NCBI GenBank assembly: GCA_018401965.1
Contig: JAGYJU010000009.1
Location: forward strand, 62,001 to 126,000
Direction of reading: 5' to 3'
Length of the DNA: 64,000 nucleotides
Source of the DNA: Roseicyclus sp.
GTDB taxonomy: Bacteria; Pseudomonadota; Alphaproteobacteria; Rhodobacterales; Rhodobacteraceae
Part shown: piece by piece, positions 42,045-50,161 of the stretch
How the letters are laid out: the number at the start of each line of letters is the position of its first letter
How positions within the stretch are numbered: position 1 is the first letter of the stretch
Notes under the pieces: generated by a model
Databases searched by the model: none
What the model saw: the letters and a program-made list of their open reading frames with translations, nothing else
Told to the model about the DNA's origin: nothing
Position numbers and translations under genes: made by a program

Positions 42045-43202
42045 ATGACAGGAACAAGACGGGCCGCTTGGCGTATGGCGGCACAAGCCATGGCACTGAT
42101 CTGCCTTGCCGGGTCTGCCATGGCGCAAGATAGCGGCCCTGCGGGCAGTCGCCTGTCATTGGGCGGGGACAGCTACGCCGCCGCCGAAGATCTGACCTTG
42201 GACGCGGCCACCGCCGGTGACCTGTTCGCCATCGGCGAAGATGTCACCGTCACCGCGCCCGCCGCTGGGGCGATGCACCTGGCCGGGCGGCGGGTCACGG
42301 TCATGGCCGCGCCGGGGCGCGCGCTCTACGCGATGGGCTACCGGCTGGCCATCCGCGCCGATCTGTCCGATGCCGCAACCCTGTTCGGGGCCGAGGTGAC
42401 GGTTGCGGGGGCGGTTGCGGGCAACCTGCGCCTGTTCGCCCGCGAGGCGGAAATCCTGGGCCCCTTGGCCGGATCGGCCATCGTCATGGCGCAAGATCTG
42501 CGCCTGGATGCCACCATCGCGGGCGATCTGATGCTGGCGGCCGAAGACGTCGACTGGGGGCCGGGCGCGCGCGTTGACGGGCGCCTGATCATCTATGCCG
42601 CGCCCGGTGAAACCGCCGAAGTGCCGGGCCGCGTCGCATCGCCCGACCGGGTCGAACACCGCGACCGGGCTGATTTCGAGCATGACATGGGCCCCTCGGT
42701 CAGCGACATGCGCCGGACCGCCACGCGCGGCGCCATGGCGGGCTTCGGGATCAGCGTCGTGCTGGTCGCGGCGCTGGCCACGGCGGCGGTCGCGCTGGCT
42801 CCGGCCCGGGTGGCGACCTGGCGCGAGACGGTGCTGGACCGGCCCGGGTCCAGCCTCGGGGCAGGCTTCTTGCTGGTCTCGGCGCTGGTCGGCGCAGGGT
42901 TTGTCCTTGCGCTGACGATCATCGGCCTTCCGCTTTTGCCCGCGCTGTTGCTTGTCGCCGGCCTGGCGGCCTATGCGGGCTACGTGCTTGGCAGCTATAG
43001 CCTTGGCGTCGGCATCTGGCTGCGGCTGGGAAAGACCATGCCCGAGGGCGTGCTGCCAAAGGCCGGCCTCGCGGCGCTGGGGGCTGTCGTGGCGGGCCTG
43101 ATCGGGCTGATCCCGTTCCTGGGATGGTTGGTGGTGCTGGCGCTTGGCTTTGCCGGTCTGGGCGCGATCGCTCTTGATGTCCGGGCCAGGCGGCTGACCT
43201 GA
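42045..43202 (+). CDS. Polymer-forming (bactofilin-like) cytoskeletal/membrane protein
   Basis: The 385-residue protein has an N-terminal signal (AAQAMALICLAGSAMAQ), then about 170 residues of short repeats with alternating Gly/Ala/Leu/Asp (GDLFAIGEDVTV, GNLRLFAREAEI, GDLMLAAEDVDW) that suggest a right-handed beta solenoid like bactofilins, and then a C-terminal block of about four membrane helices. The combination of an exported solenoid with a membrane domain suggests an envelope scaffold. The exact function is unknown. ATG 42045 is preferred because the signal peptide begins there. Confidence 0.65.
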   Translation: MTGTRRAAWRMAAQAMALICLAGSAMAQDSGPAGSRLSLGGDSYAAAEDLTLDAATAGDLFAIGEDVTVTAPAAGAMHLAGRRVTVMAAPGRALYAMGYRLAIRADLSDAATLFGAEVTVAGAVAGNLRLFAREAEILGPLAGSAIVMAQDLRLDATIAGDLMLAAEDVDWGPGARVDGRLIIYAAPGETAEVPGRVASPDRVEHRDRADFEHDMGPSVSDMRRTATRGAMAGFGISVVLVAALATAAVALAPARVATWRETVLDRPGSSLGAGFLLVSALVGAGFVLALTIIGLPLLPALLLVAGLAAYAGYVLGSYSLGVGIWLRLGKTMPEGVLPKAGLAALGAVVAGLIGLIPFLGWLVVLALGFAGLGAIALDVRARRLT

Positions 43203-43270
43203 CCGCCTGACCTTGCCGCCCCGCGCCGCGCATGGCATCGTCCGCCGCGATGCAGCGCAGGGGTGGGGCG

Positions 43271-44116
43271 ATGGACAGGATCGGTGTGATCGGCTTGGGC
43301 CGGATGGGGGCCGCGATGGCCCTGCGCTTTGCCGCGCAATCCGTGCCCGTCACCGGCTGGACGCGCAGCGGGCGCGCCGTGGATGGCGTGGCCACGGCCC
43401 CGGATCTTGCCACGCTTGTGGCCGCATCCGACACCCTGATCCTCAGCCTGTTCGACGATGCGGCGGTGGGGGCCATGCTTGACGCGCTGGCGGGCCATGA
43501 CCTGTCGGGAAAGCTGATCATCGAAACCAGCACCATCGCCCCCAGCACGCTGAAATCCCGCGCGGCTGCCCTTGCCGGGCGCGGGGCCATGCTGGCCGAT
43601 GCCCCTGTTTCGGGTGGCCCGGAACTGGTCGCGGCGGGGGCTTGCGGCATCTTCATCGGGGCCGATCCCGGCACCGCCGCCCGCGCGGAGCAGGCGCTTG
43701 CGCCCTTGTCGACCCGCATGTTCCATGTCGGCGGCCTTGGCACCGGGCTGGCGATGAAGACCGTCAACAATGCCCTGCTGCAAACCTATTTCGCCGGTCT
43801 GGTCGAACAGATGCAGGTCGCAAAACGCGCCGGGCTCGATCTGGAAACCGCGCTGACGATCCTGTGCGGCGGGCCTGCGGGCGTGCCGATGGTGCGCGAC
43901 CGCCTGCCCAAGATCCTGGGCCGGGATCCGGCCGTTGGCTTTACCGTCGCGGGCATCGCCAAGGACAATGCCGTGTTCCAGCGTGTGGCCGGCGAATTGG
44001 GCGTCGCCGTGCCGACCCTGCGCGCGGCCGAGGCGATGATTGCCGATGGCATGGCCGCCGGGTTGGAGGGCGCCGATCCCGCCGCCCTGATCGCGCGGGC
44101 TTACCGCGATGCGTGA
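43271..44116 (+). CDS. NAD(P)-dependent 3-hydroxyisobutyrate dehydrogenase-like oxidoreductase
   Basis: This beta-hydroxyacid dehydrogenase family member has the N-terminal Rossmann motif VIGLGRMGAAMA, the substrate motif DAPVSGGPELVAAG and the catalytic Lys in GLAMKTVNNALL. ATG 43271 gives 281 residues. It overlaps the phnM start by 8 bases and heads a three-gene overlapping set. Candidate substrates are 3-hydroxyisobutyrate, tartronate semialdehyde or a related acid; the sequence alone does not decide. Confidence 0.82.
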   Translation: MDRIGVIGLGRMGAAMALRFAAQSVPVTGWTRSGRAVDGVATAPDLATLVAASDTLILSLFDDAAVGAMLDALAGHDLSGKLIIETSTIAPSTLKSRAAALAGRGAMLADAPVSGGPELVAAGACGIFIGADPGTAARAEQALAPLSTRMFHVGGLGTGLAMKTVNNALLQTYFAGLVEQMQVAKRAGLDLETALTILCGGPAGVPMVRDRLPKILGRDPAVGFTVAGIAKDNAVFQRVAGELGVAVPTLRAAEAMIADGMAAGLEGADPAALIARAYRDA

Positions 44117-45242
44117 TCTGCCGCCGCTGCGCCTGACCGGGGCCGATATCCTGTTGCCGGGTGGCTTTGCCCCTGAACCGCTGTCGATCGCGGCGGGCCG
44201 GATCGTGGCAGGCGGCGGGCGCGACATCGACCTGACCGGCTACCGCGTCCTTCCGGGCATCATCGATCTGCATGGCGACGGGTTCGAACGCCACATGGCG
44301 CCCCGGCGCGGCGCGGTCGAAACCCCCGCCATGGGGCTGGCGGCGCTTGATGCCGAATGCGGCGCCTGCGGCATCACCACCGCGATGCTGGCCCAGTTCT
44401 GGAGCTGGGAAGGCGGGATGCGCGGCCCCGATTTCGCCACCGCGCTTGCCGGGGCCTTGCAGGGTGCCGACACGCTGACCGACATGCAGATGCAGCTGCG
44501 GGTGGAAACCCACATGCTCGACACGCTGCCCGCGATGCAGGCGCTGGTGGCGGATGCAGACATCCGTTTTGTTGTCTGGAACGACCACCTGCCCCATAAA
44601 CAACTTGCCGCAGGGGCCCGCCCGCCGCGCCTGACCGGGCAGGCTCTCAAGGCCGGGCGATCCCCCGACGCCCATGAGGCGATGCTGCGGGCGCTGCATG
44701 CCAATGGCCCCGCCGTGATGGCGGCGCTGGCGCCGGTCGCGCGCGATTTCACCGCCAAGGGCATCCGCATGGGCAGCCATGATGACCACACAGCGGCGGA
44801 TCGGGCCAAGTTCCGGGCACTTGGGGCCGATATTTGCGAATTTCCCGAAACCCACGCCGCCGCCGAGGCCGCCAGATCGGCGGGTGAACCGGTGATCATG
44901 GGCGCGCCCAACGTGGTGCGCGGCGGATCGCACAGCGGCAAGGTCGCCGCCGGGGACCTGGTCGCGGCGGGGCTCGTCGATGCGCTGGTGTCGGATTACC
45001 ATTACCCGTCGCTGGCCCGCGCGGGCGTGGCGTTAAGCGCCCGCTACGGCTGGCCCATGGCCTGGGGTCTGGTGTCGGCGGGCCCCGCACGGATCATGGG
45101 CTGGGAGGATCGGGGCCACATCGCCCCCGGCCTGCGCGCCGACCTGGTGATCATGGACCCGGCAGGCCGGATCGAGGGCACGATTGTCGCGGGCCGGGTG
45201 TCGCACCTGTCGGGGGCCTTGGCCGCGCGGGTGCTGGCATGA
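44109..45242 (+). CDS. phnM: PhnM-like amidohydrolase
   Basis: PhnM releases pyrophosphate from alpha-D-ribose 1-methylphosphonate 5-triphosphate in the C-P lyase pathway. Here the amidohydrolase metal site is in GIIDLHGDGFERHMAPRRG, followed by GSHDDHTA and VSDYHYPSLARAGVALS, all typical of PhnM. It has 377 residues. None of phnG-L, N or P lies beside it, so it is an orphan and may have another substrate. It overlaps both neighbours. Confidence 0.8.
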   Translation: MRDLPPLRLTGADILLPGGFAPEPLSIAAGRIVAGGGRDIDLTGYRVLPGIIDLHGDGFERHMAPRRGAVETPAMGLAALDAECGACGITTAMLAQFWSWEGGMRGPDFATALAGALQGADTLTDMQMQLRVETHMLDTLPAMQALVADADIRFVVWNDHLPHKQLAAGARPPRLTGQALKAGRSPDAHEAMLRALHANGPAVMAALAPVARDFTAKGIRMGSHDDHTAADRAKFRALGADICEFPETHAAAEAARSAGEPVIMGAPNVVRGGSHSGKVAAGDLVAAGLVDALVSDYHYPSLARAGVALSARYGWPMAWGLVSAGPARIMGWEDRGHIAPGLRADLVIMDPAGRIEGTIVAGRVSHLSGALAARVLA

Positions 45243-46105
45243 AGCTGATCCTGCTCAGCCTGGCGGTGATGGTGGCCTTTGCCGCCAATTCGGTGCTGAA
45301 CCGGGCCGCGGTGGGCGCGGGCCAGATTGGCGCGCTCGATTTCGCGCTGGTCCGCGCGGTGGCGGGGGCCGCCGTTCTGGTCCTGCTGATCCGGCTGCGC
45401 CATGGCCGCCTGCCCTTGCTTGATCCCAAGCGGATGCTGGGCGGGCTGATGCTGACCACCTACCTGATCGGCTTTTCGGTGGCCTATCTGGCGATGGATG
45501 CGGGGCTGGGCGCGTTGATCCTGTTTGGCGGCGTGCAGGTGGCGATGTTCGGCGGTGCGCTGGTTCTGGGCGAACGTCCGCCCGCGCGCCGCTGGCTTGG
45601 CGCGGCGCTGGCCGTGTCGGGGCTGGCCTGGCTGGTCTGGCCCGGCGGCGCCGTGGCCGCACCACCCTGGTCGGTCGTGGCCATGGGGCTGGCGGCGCTT
45701 GGCTGGGGTGTCTATTCGCTGATCGGGCGCGGCTCGGCCGACCCTTTGGGCGATACCGGCGCGGGCTTTGTCTGGGCCACGGTCGCGGTCTTCCTGGCGG
45801 TCGTGGTGCAGACCGGCGGTGCGACGGCAAACAGCGCCAGCTGGGCGGGCCTGTCGCTGGCGGTCGTGTCGGGGGCCGTGACCTCGGGGCTTGGCTATGC
45901 GCTTTGGTACCGGGTCTTGCCGCAGCTTGGGGCCTCGACCGCGGGGCTGATGCAACTCTCGGTGCCGGTGATCGCGGCGCTGGGCGGCGTGGTGGTTCTG
46001 GCCGAGGCGCCAAGCCTGCGGATGCTGGGCGCGGGCGCGGTGGTGCTGGGCGGCATCGCCCTAGGCCTCTGGCCTCAGCGCACCAGGGGTTCCAACGCGT
46101 CGTAG
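45239..46105 (+). CDS. DMT-superfamily (EamA) transporter
   Basis: This 288-residue inner-membrane protein has ten predicted helices in two EamA halves, e.g. [20 protein letters not shown] near the start and [16 protein letters not shown] in the last quarter. It starts within the phnM stop (ATGA), so it is translated with the PhnM-like and reductase genes and may export or import their substrate. The last 31 bases overlap the convergent Nudix gene. Confidence 0.82.
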   Translation: MKLILLSLAVMVAFAANSVLNRAAVGAGQIGALDFALVRAVAGAAVLVLLIRLRHGRLPLLDPKRMLGGLMLTTYLIGFSVAYLAMDAGLGALILFGGVQVAMFGGALVLGERPPARRWLGAALAVSGLAWLVWPGGAVAAPPWSVVAMGLAALGWGVYSLIGRGSADPLGDTGAGFVWATVAVFLAVVVQTGGATANSASWAGLSLAVVSGAVTSGLGYALWYRVLPQLGASTAGLMQLSVPVIAALGGVVVLAEAPSLRMLGAGAVVLGGIALGLWPQRTRGSNAS

Positions 46106-46527
46106 AGCACCGCGTCGCCCCAGGCCGCATCGGGCAGGCTGTCGGGCTTGTAGCGGTAGCGGTGCATGTCGCCCCGCGCGACCAGGTGGCGTTCGGTCAC
46201 GATCCCCTCGGGGTCGGTCCAGGGTGCGCGCGGATCGCCCGCCAGCAGCGTGACGCGGAAATAGATGTCGACCTGGTGGAAATCATGGCCTGGCGCGTGG
46301 AATTCATTCACCAGGCAGGGCGCGCCGACCGCGATGCTCAGCCCGGTTTCTTCGTGGAATTCGCGGATCAGGTTGTCATGCAGGGAACTGTGCATCTCTA
46401 CCCCGCCGCCCGGCGCGCAGAGCAGATCGCTTGTGCCGCCGCCCCAGGCATTCACCAGGAGCAGGCGGTCGTCGATCAGCAACAGGCCGCGAACGGCAAG
46501 GCGGGGGCGGGGCGCGGGCGATGTCAT
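46075..46527 (-). CDS. Nudix hydrolase with altered Nudix box
   Basis: This 150-residue protein hydrolyses a nucleoside diphosphate linked to another group. The box reads [20 protein letters not shown] then ETGL. The REFHEETG part is intact, but the first conserved Glu of GX5E is Ser, which is unusual. ATG 46527 is chosen because the Nudix fold begins there ([20 protein letters not shown]). Its end overlaps the EamA transporter gene by 31 bases. The substrate is unknown. Confidence 0.8.
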   Translation of the reverse strand: MTSPAPRPRLAVRGLLLIDDRLLLVNAWGGGTSDLLCAPGGGVEMHSSLHDNLIREFHEETGLSIAVGAPCLVNEFHAPGHDFHQVDIYFRVTLLAGDPRAPWTDPEGIVTERHLVARGDMHRYRYKPDSLPDAAWGDAVLYDALEPLVR

Positions 46528-46605
46528 GGGCGCGACCTTGCCGGGTCCGCCCGGCACGGGCAAGCCCCTCTCGCGGTTGCAGCGCAGAGGGTTTATGCTG
46601 GCCCC

Positions 46606-47337
46606 ATGGCCCGTATCCTTGCCCCCGTCCTGTTCTGCCTCGCCCTTGCCGCGCCCGCATGGGGGCAGGAGTGCGTGATCTTGTTGCATGGCCTGGCCCG
46701 GACCCAGGCATCGCTCTACGTGATGGCCGAGGCGCTCGAGGCCGAAGGCTACCGTGTCGTGAACCGGGGCTACCCCTCCACCCGCGCCTCGATCGCCGAT
46801 CTGGCGGCTGCGACCCTGGCCCCCGCCATCGCGCGTTGTGGGCCGGGGCGGGTGCATGTGGTGACCCATTCGATGGGCGGCATCCTGTTGCGCTTTTGGC
46901 TGGCGCGTGCGCGGCCCGGCGATCTGGGCCGTGTGGTGATGCTGGCACCGCCCAACGCGGGGTCGGAACTGGTGGATGTGCTGGGCCCGCTGGAGCCCTT
47001 CGAATGGATCAACGGCCCCGCCGGGCTGCAGCTTGGCACCGGGGCCGAGGATTTGCCCAACCGCCTGCCACCGGTCGATTTCGACCTGGGTGTCATCGCG
47101 GGCAACCAATCGCTCAACCCGCTGTATTCCGCGCTGATCCCCGGCGAAGACGATGGCAAGGTCGCCGTCGACAACACCCGCGTGGCGGGCATGGCCGATC
47201 ACATCGTTTTGCCGGTCACCCATACTTTCATGATGAACAATCCGCTGGTCATCGCCCAAACGCTGGCTTTCTTGCGAACCGGCGGCTTTGACCGGGATCT
47301 GACCTACCTGGGCGCGATCGAGACGATCATCGAATGA
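46606..47337 (+). CDS. Secreted lipase/esterase-like alpha/beta hydrolase
   Basis: A signal peptide ([20 protein letters not shown]) is followed by a lipase fold: [16 protein letters not shown], the nucleophile elbow [28 protein letters not shown] and the C-terminal His in [12 protein letters not shown]. It has 243 residues and is expected in the periplasm. It resembles small triacylglycerol lipases; the lipid substrate is not known. Confidence 0.82.
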   Translation: MARILAPVLFCLALAAPAWGQECVILLHGLARTQASLYVMAEALEAEGYRVVNRGYPSTRASIADLAAATLAPAIARCGPGRVHVVTHSMGGILLRFWLARARPGDLGRVVMLAPPNAGSELVDVLGPLEPFEWINGPAGLQLGTGAEDLPNRLPPVDFDLGVIAGNQSLNPLYSALIPGEDDGKVAVDNTRVAGMADHIVLPVTHTFMMNNPLVIAQTLAFLRTGGFDRDLTYLGAIETIIE

Positions 47338-47342
47338 TGCAA

Positions 47343-47367
47343 CCGCCCGCGCGCGTGGCGCGGGCGG
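47343..47367. terminator. Bidirectional hairpin between lipase and purK
   Basis: CCGCCCGCGC, GCGTG and GCGCGGGCGG form a perfect 10-base stem between two convergent genes. T-rich sequence follows only on the plus strand. Confidence 0.65.
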
Positions 47368-47401
47368 GATTTGCGTATTTATGGAAAGGTGAAGCGGGGG
47401 G

Positions 47402-48473
47402 TCAGGCGGGCCCGGTCACGCGGTTGACATGGCCCATCTTGCGGCCCGGCCGTGCTTCGGACTTGCCGTAAAGATGGATCTGCACGCCCGGTTCGCCTGC
47501 CAGCGTCAGGGCGCGCGCGACATCATCGCCGATCAGGTTTTCCATCACCACGTTGGCATGCCGCGCCCCGTTGCCAAGCGGCCATCCCGCGATGGCGCGG
47601 ATATGCTGTTCGAACTGGTCCACGGCACAGCCCGCCTGGGTCCAGTGCCCGGAATTATGTACGCGCGGCGCGATTTCATTGACCACGAGACCCTGCGGCG
47701 TCACGAACAGCTCCACCCCCATGACGCCCACGTAATCCAGCGCGTTCAGGATGCGCGAGGCGATCAGCACCGCATCTGTGCGCTGGCCCAGAGGCAGGGC
47801 GGCTGGCAGGGTGGTGGTGTGCAGGATGCCGTCGCGGTGGATGTTTTCGCCCGGATCATAGGCGGCGATCTGGCCGTCGCGCCCGCGTGCGGCGATGACG
47901 CTGATTTCGCGCGAAAACCGCACGAAGCCCTCGGCGATGGCGGGCGCGCCTTGCAGGCTGGCCAAGGCGGCATCGGCCCCGGCGCGGTCCATGACGCGGG
48001 CCTGTCCCTTGCCGTCATAGCCGAAGCGGCGGGTTTTCAGGATCGCGGGCGTGCCGGTTTCGCCCAGCGCGGCATCCAGACCCGTGGCATCGTCCAGGGG
48101 TGCAAAAGGTGCCGTGGACAGGCCCAGACCGGCCAGGAAGGTCTTTTCGACCAACCGGTCCTGGCTGGTTTCCAGCGCGCGCCGGTCGGGAAACAGCGGC
48201 GTCGTTTCGGCCAGGACATCCAGCGCCGGGGCGGGGATATTCTCGAACTCGAAGGTGATCAGGTCGCAGCTTTGGGCAAACCCCCGCAGCGCATCCAGAT
48301 CGTCATAGGGGGCTTGCGTCCAGGCATGGGCGACATCGGCGGCAGGGGGCCGCGCCGGGCTCGAAGACATGGGTCCGGTAGCCAAGCCGCGCCGCGGCCA
48401 TGGCCAGCATCCGGCCCAATTGCCCACCGCCCAGGATGCCGATGACAGCCCCTTGCGGCAGCGGGTCAGTCAT
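47402..48473 (-). CDS. purK: N5-carboxyaminoimidazole ribonucleotide synthase PurK, apparent frameshift
   Basis: PurK carboxylates AIR with ATP and bicarbonate in purine synthesis. The N-terminal [20 protein letters not shown] is read from ATG 48473, and the ATP-grasp body ([36 protein letters not shown] and HNSGHWT) lies in another frame. Removing one C from a run of five at about 48352 joins them ([14 protein letters not shown]) and gives 356 residues, the normal length. The start overlaps the purE stop by 8 bases. An error in a homopolymer is the likely cause of the break. Confidence 0.9.
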
Positions 48474-48963
48474 CGCTCGGCCCCTCGGGGATGGAGGCCG
48501 ACAGCGCCGCGCGCCACGCGTCCAGGCGGCCCGCCAGCGCTGCATCCGACGTGGCCAGGATCGCCGCCGCCATCAGCCCGGCATTGGCCGCGCCCGCCGC
48601 CCCGATGGCCATGGTGGCGACCGGGTAGCCCTTGGGCATCTGCACGATGGAATAGAGCGAATCGACCCCCGACAGCGCCTTGGTCTGCACCGGCACGCCG
48701 ATCACCGGCACCCGCGTTTTCGAGGCCATCATGCCCGGCAGATGCGCCGCACCGCCCGCGCCCGCGATGATGACCTTGAGCCCCCGGCTGGCGGCCGCGC
48801 GGCCATAGTCCCAAAGCCGGTCGGGCGTGCGATGCGCCGACACGATGCGTGTCTCGTAGGGCACGCCAAGCTCGTCGAGGATGGTTGCCGCCTCGCGCAT
48901 CGTGGGCCAGTCGGACTGGCTTCCCATGATGATGCCAACCTCGACATCTGTCGTATCGCCCAT
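48466..48963 (-). CDS. purE: N5-carboxyaminoimidazole ribonucleotide mutase PurE
   Basis: PurE converts N5-CAIR to CAIR. The motifs are [26 protein letters not shown] and [18 protein letters not shown], and the sequence ends in a loose tail. It has 165 residues and is intact. It overlaps purK, as in most bacteria. Confidence 0.95.
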   Translation of the reverse strand: MGDTTDVEVGIIMGSQSDWPTMREAATILDELGVPYETRIVSAHRTPDRLWDYGRAAASRGLKVIIAGAGGAAHLPGMMASKTRVPVIGVPVQTKALSGVDSLYSIVQMPKGYPVATMAIGAAGAANAGLMAAAILATSDAALAGRLDAWRAALSASIPEGPSDD

Positions 48964-49053
48964 GAATGATGCCCCCGCGGCCCCGGAATAAGCCGCGCAC
49001 TATAGCCGCGCCGGGCGGCTGTGCAATCTGTGTCTGGCCCTGTCCGGCGGTTT

Positions 49054-49281
49054 TCAGGCAAGGATGTCGGGGATCAGGTCATCCTCGATCCGCGCGATCT
49101 TGTCCTTGAGCGCAAGTTTCTGCTTTTTCAGCCGCTTGAGCGTCAGTTGGTCGGGGTTGACCGCATCGTGCAGCGCATCGATCGCGGCATCCAGGTCGCG
49201 GTGTTCCCGCCGGAGCACCTCGAGCTTGACGCGCAGCACATCTTCATGGGTCATTTCGGTGGGGCCGCTTTGGGCATTCAT
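49054..49281 (-). CDS. ydcH: YdcH family protein (DUF465)
   Basis: This 75-residue, highly charged helical hairpin protein has the conserved core LRREHRDLDAAIDALH and LKRLKKQKLALKDKIARIED. The function of DUF465 is unknown. It is divergent from the hsp20 gene, with 179 bases between the starts. Confidence 0.85.
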   Translation of the reverse strand: MNAQSGPTEMTHEDVLRVKLEVLRREHRDLDAAIDALHDAVNPDQLTLKRLKKQKLALKDKIARIEDDLIPDILA

Positions 49282-49356
49282 GGCCTGGCGTGTCCGATTG
49301 CTGGCTGGTCAATGGTCAGGCGGGCACTCTAGCGCGCGCGGATCGGCCCGCCAAGC

Positions 49357-49384
49357 CTTGCGCGCGCGCGCTGCGCCCCCATAT
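49357..49384 (+). promoter_or_regulatory. Sigma32 (RpoH) promoter of hsp20
   Basis: CTTGCGC at -35 and CCCCATAT at -10, 13 bases apart, match the heat-shock consensus (CTTGAAA, N11-16, CCCCATnT) closely. The start codon lies about 70 bases beyond. Confidence 0.75.
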
Positions 49385-49460
49385 CATGGCGAGGGGCGCG
49401 TTGCCGATCACCGGGGCGCGCCACATGTGCAGATCGCTTAATCGCAAGGATGTGCCTCGC

Positions 49461-49883
49461 ATGACGAAACTGACCCTCGGCTCTCACCCCTTCCTGTTGG
49501 GGTTCGATCAGCTGGAACGCCTGGTGGAACGCACCGCCAAGGCCGGAAATGACGGCTACCCACCCTACAACATCGAACAAAGCAGCGAAAACACCTATCG
49601 CATCACGCTGGCCGTGGCGGGATTTTCCGACACCGACCTGTCGATCACGCTGGAAGACCGGCAATTGGTGATCCGCGGGCGGCAGGGCGACGAGGCGGGT
49701 GAACGCGTGTTCCTGCATCGCGGCATCGCCGCGCGGCAATTCCAGCGCAGCTTCGTTCTGGCCGAAGGCGTCGAGGTGGCGGGCGCGTCGATGGAACACG
49801 GGCTGCTGCATATCGATCTGAAACGCAGCCTGCCGGACAGCATCGTGCAGACCATCACGATCACCCCGGCATCGGCACGATAA
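49461..49883 (+). CDS. hsp20: Small heat shock protein (Hsp20/alpha-crystallin)
   Basis: This cytosolic holdase of the IbpA type has the alpha-crystallin domain at about residues 30-125, with YRITLAVAGFSDTDLSITLE, LVIRGRQGD and FQRSFVLAEGVEVAGASMEH. ATG 49461 follows an AAGGA site. It is 140 residues long. The DUF1150 gene follows 14 bases later, a common pairing in alphaproteobacteria. Confidence 0.93.
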   Translation: MTKLTLGSHPFLLGFDQLERLVERTAKAGNDGYPPYNIEQSSENTYRITLAVAGFSDTDLSITLEDRQLVIRGRQGDEAGERVFLHRGIAARQFQRSFVLAEGVEVAGASMEHGLLHIDLKRSLPDSIVQTITITPASAR

Positions 49884-49897
49884 AGGAGGGTGACACG

Positions 49898-50125
49898 ATG
49901 ACCAATCAACACGGTGCCGCCGCCACGCGCGACCGGCCCATCGTCTATATCCGGCCCGTGGCCGTGGCCGACCTGCCCGAAGCGGTGCAGGAACAGGCCC
50001 AGGGGCTGGACACGATCTATGCCATCGGCAGCGAGACCGGCGAACGGCTTGCGCTGGTGCGCGACCGCAAGCTGGCCTTTGTCGTGGCCCGCCAGAACGA
50101 CATGACGCCCGTCAGCGTCCACTGA
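49898..50125 (+). CDS. DUF1150 family protein
   Basis: This small 75-residue protein has the family core VYIRPVAVADLPEAVQEQA and ALVRDRKLAFVVARQNDMTP. It probably shares the heat-shock transcript of hsp20; no function is known. A terminator closes the unit. Confidence 0.82.
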   Translation: MTNQHGAAATRDRPIVYIRPVAVADLPEAVQEQAQGLDTIYAIGSETGERLALVRDRKLAFVVARQNDMTPVSVH

Positions 50126-50131
50126 CGCGGC

Positions 50132-50156
50132 AAGGCCGGGGGGTGCCCCGGCCCTT
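50132..50156. terminator. Bidirectional terminator between DUF1150 and nadE
   Basis: AAGGCCGGGG, GGT and GCCCCGGCCCTTT form a strong hairpin with an A run on one side and a T run on the other, lying between convergent genes. Confidence 0.85.
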
Positions 50157-50161
50157 TACCC

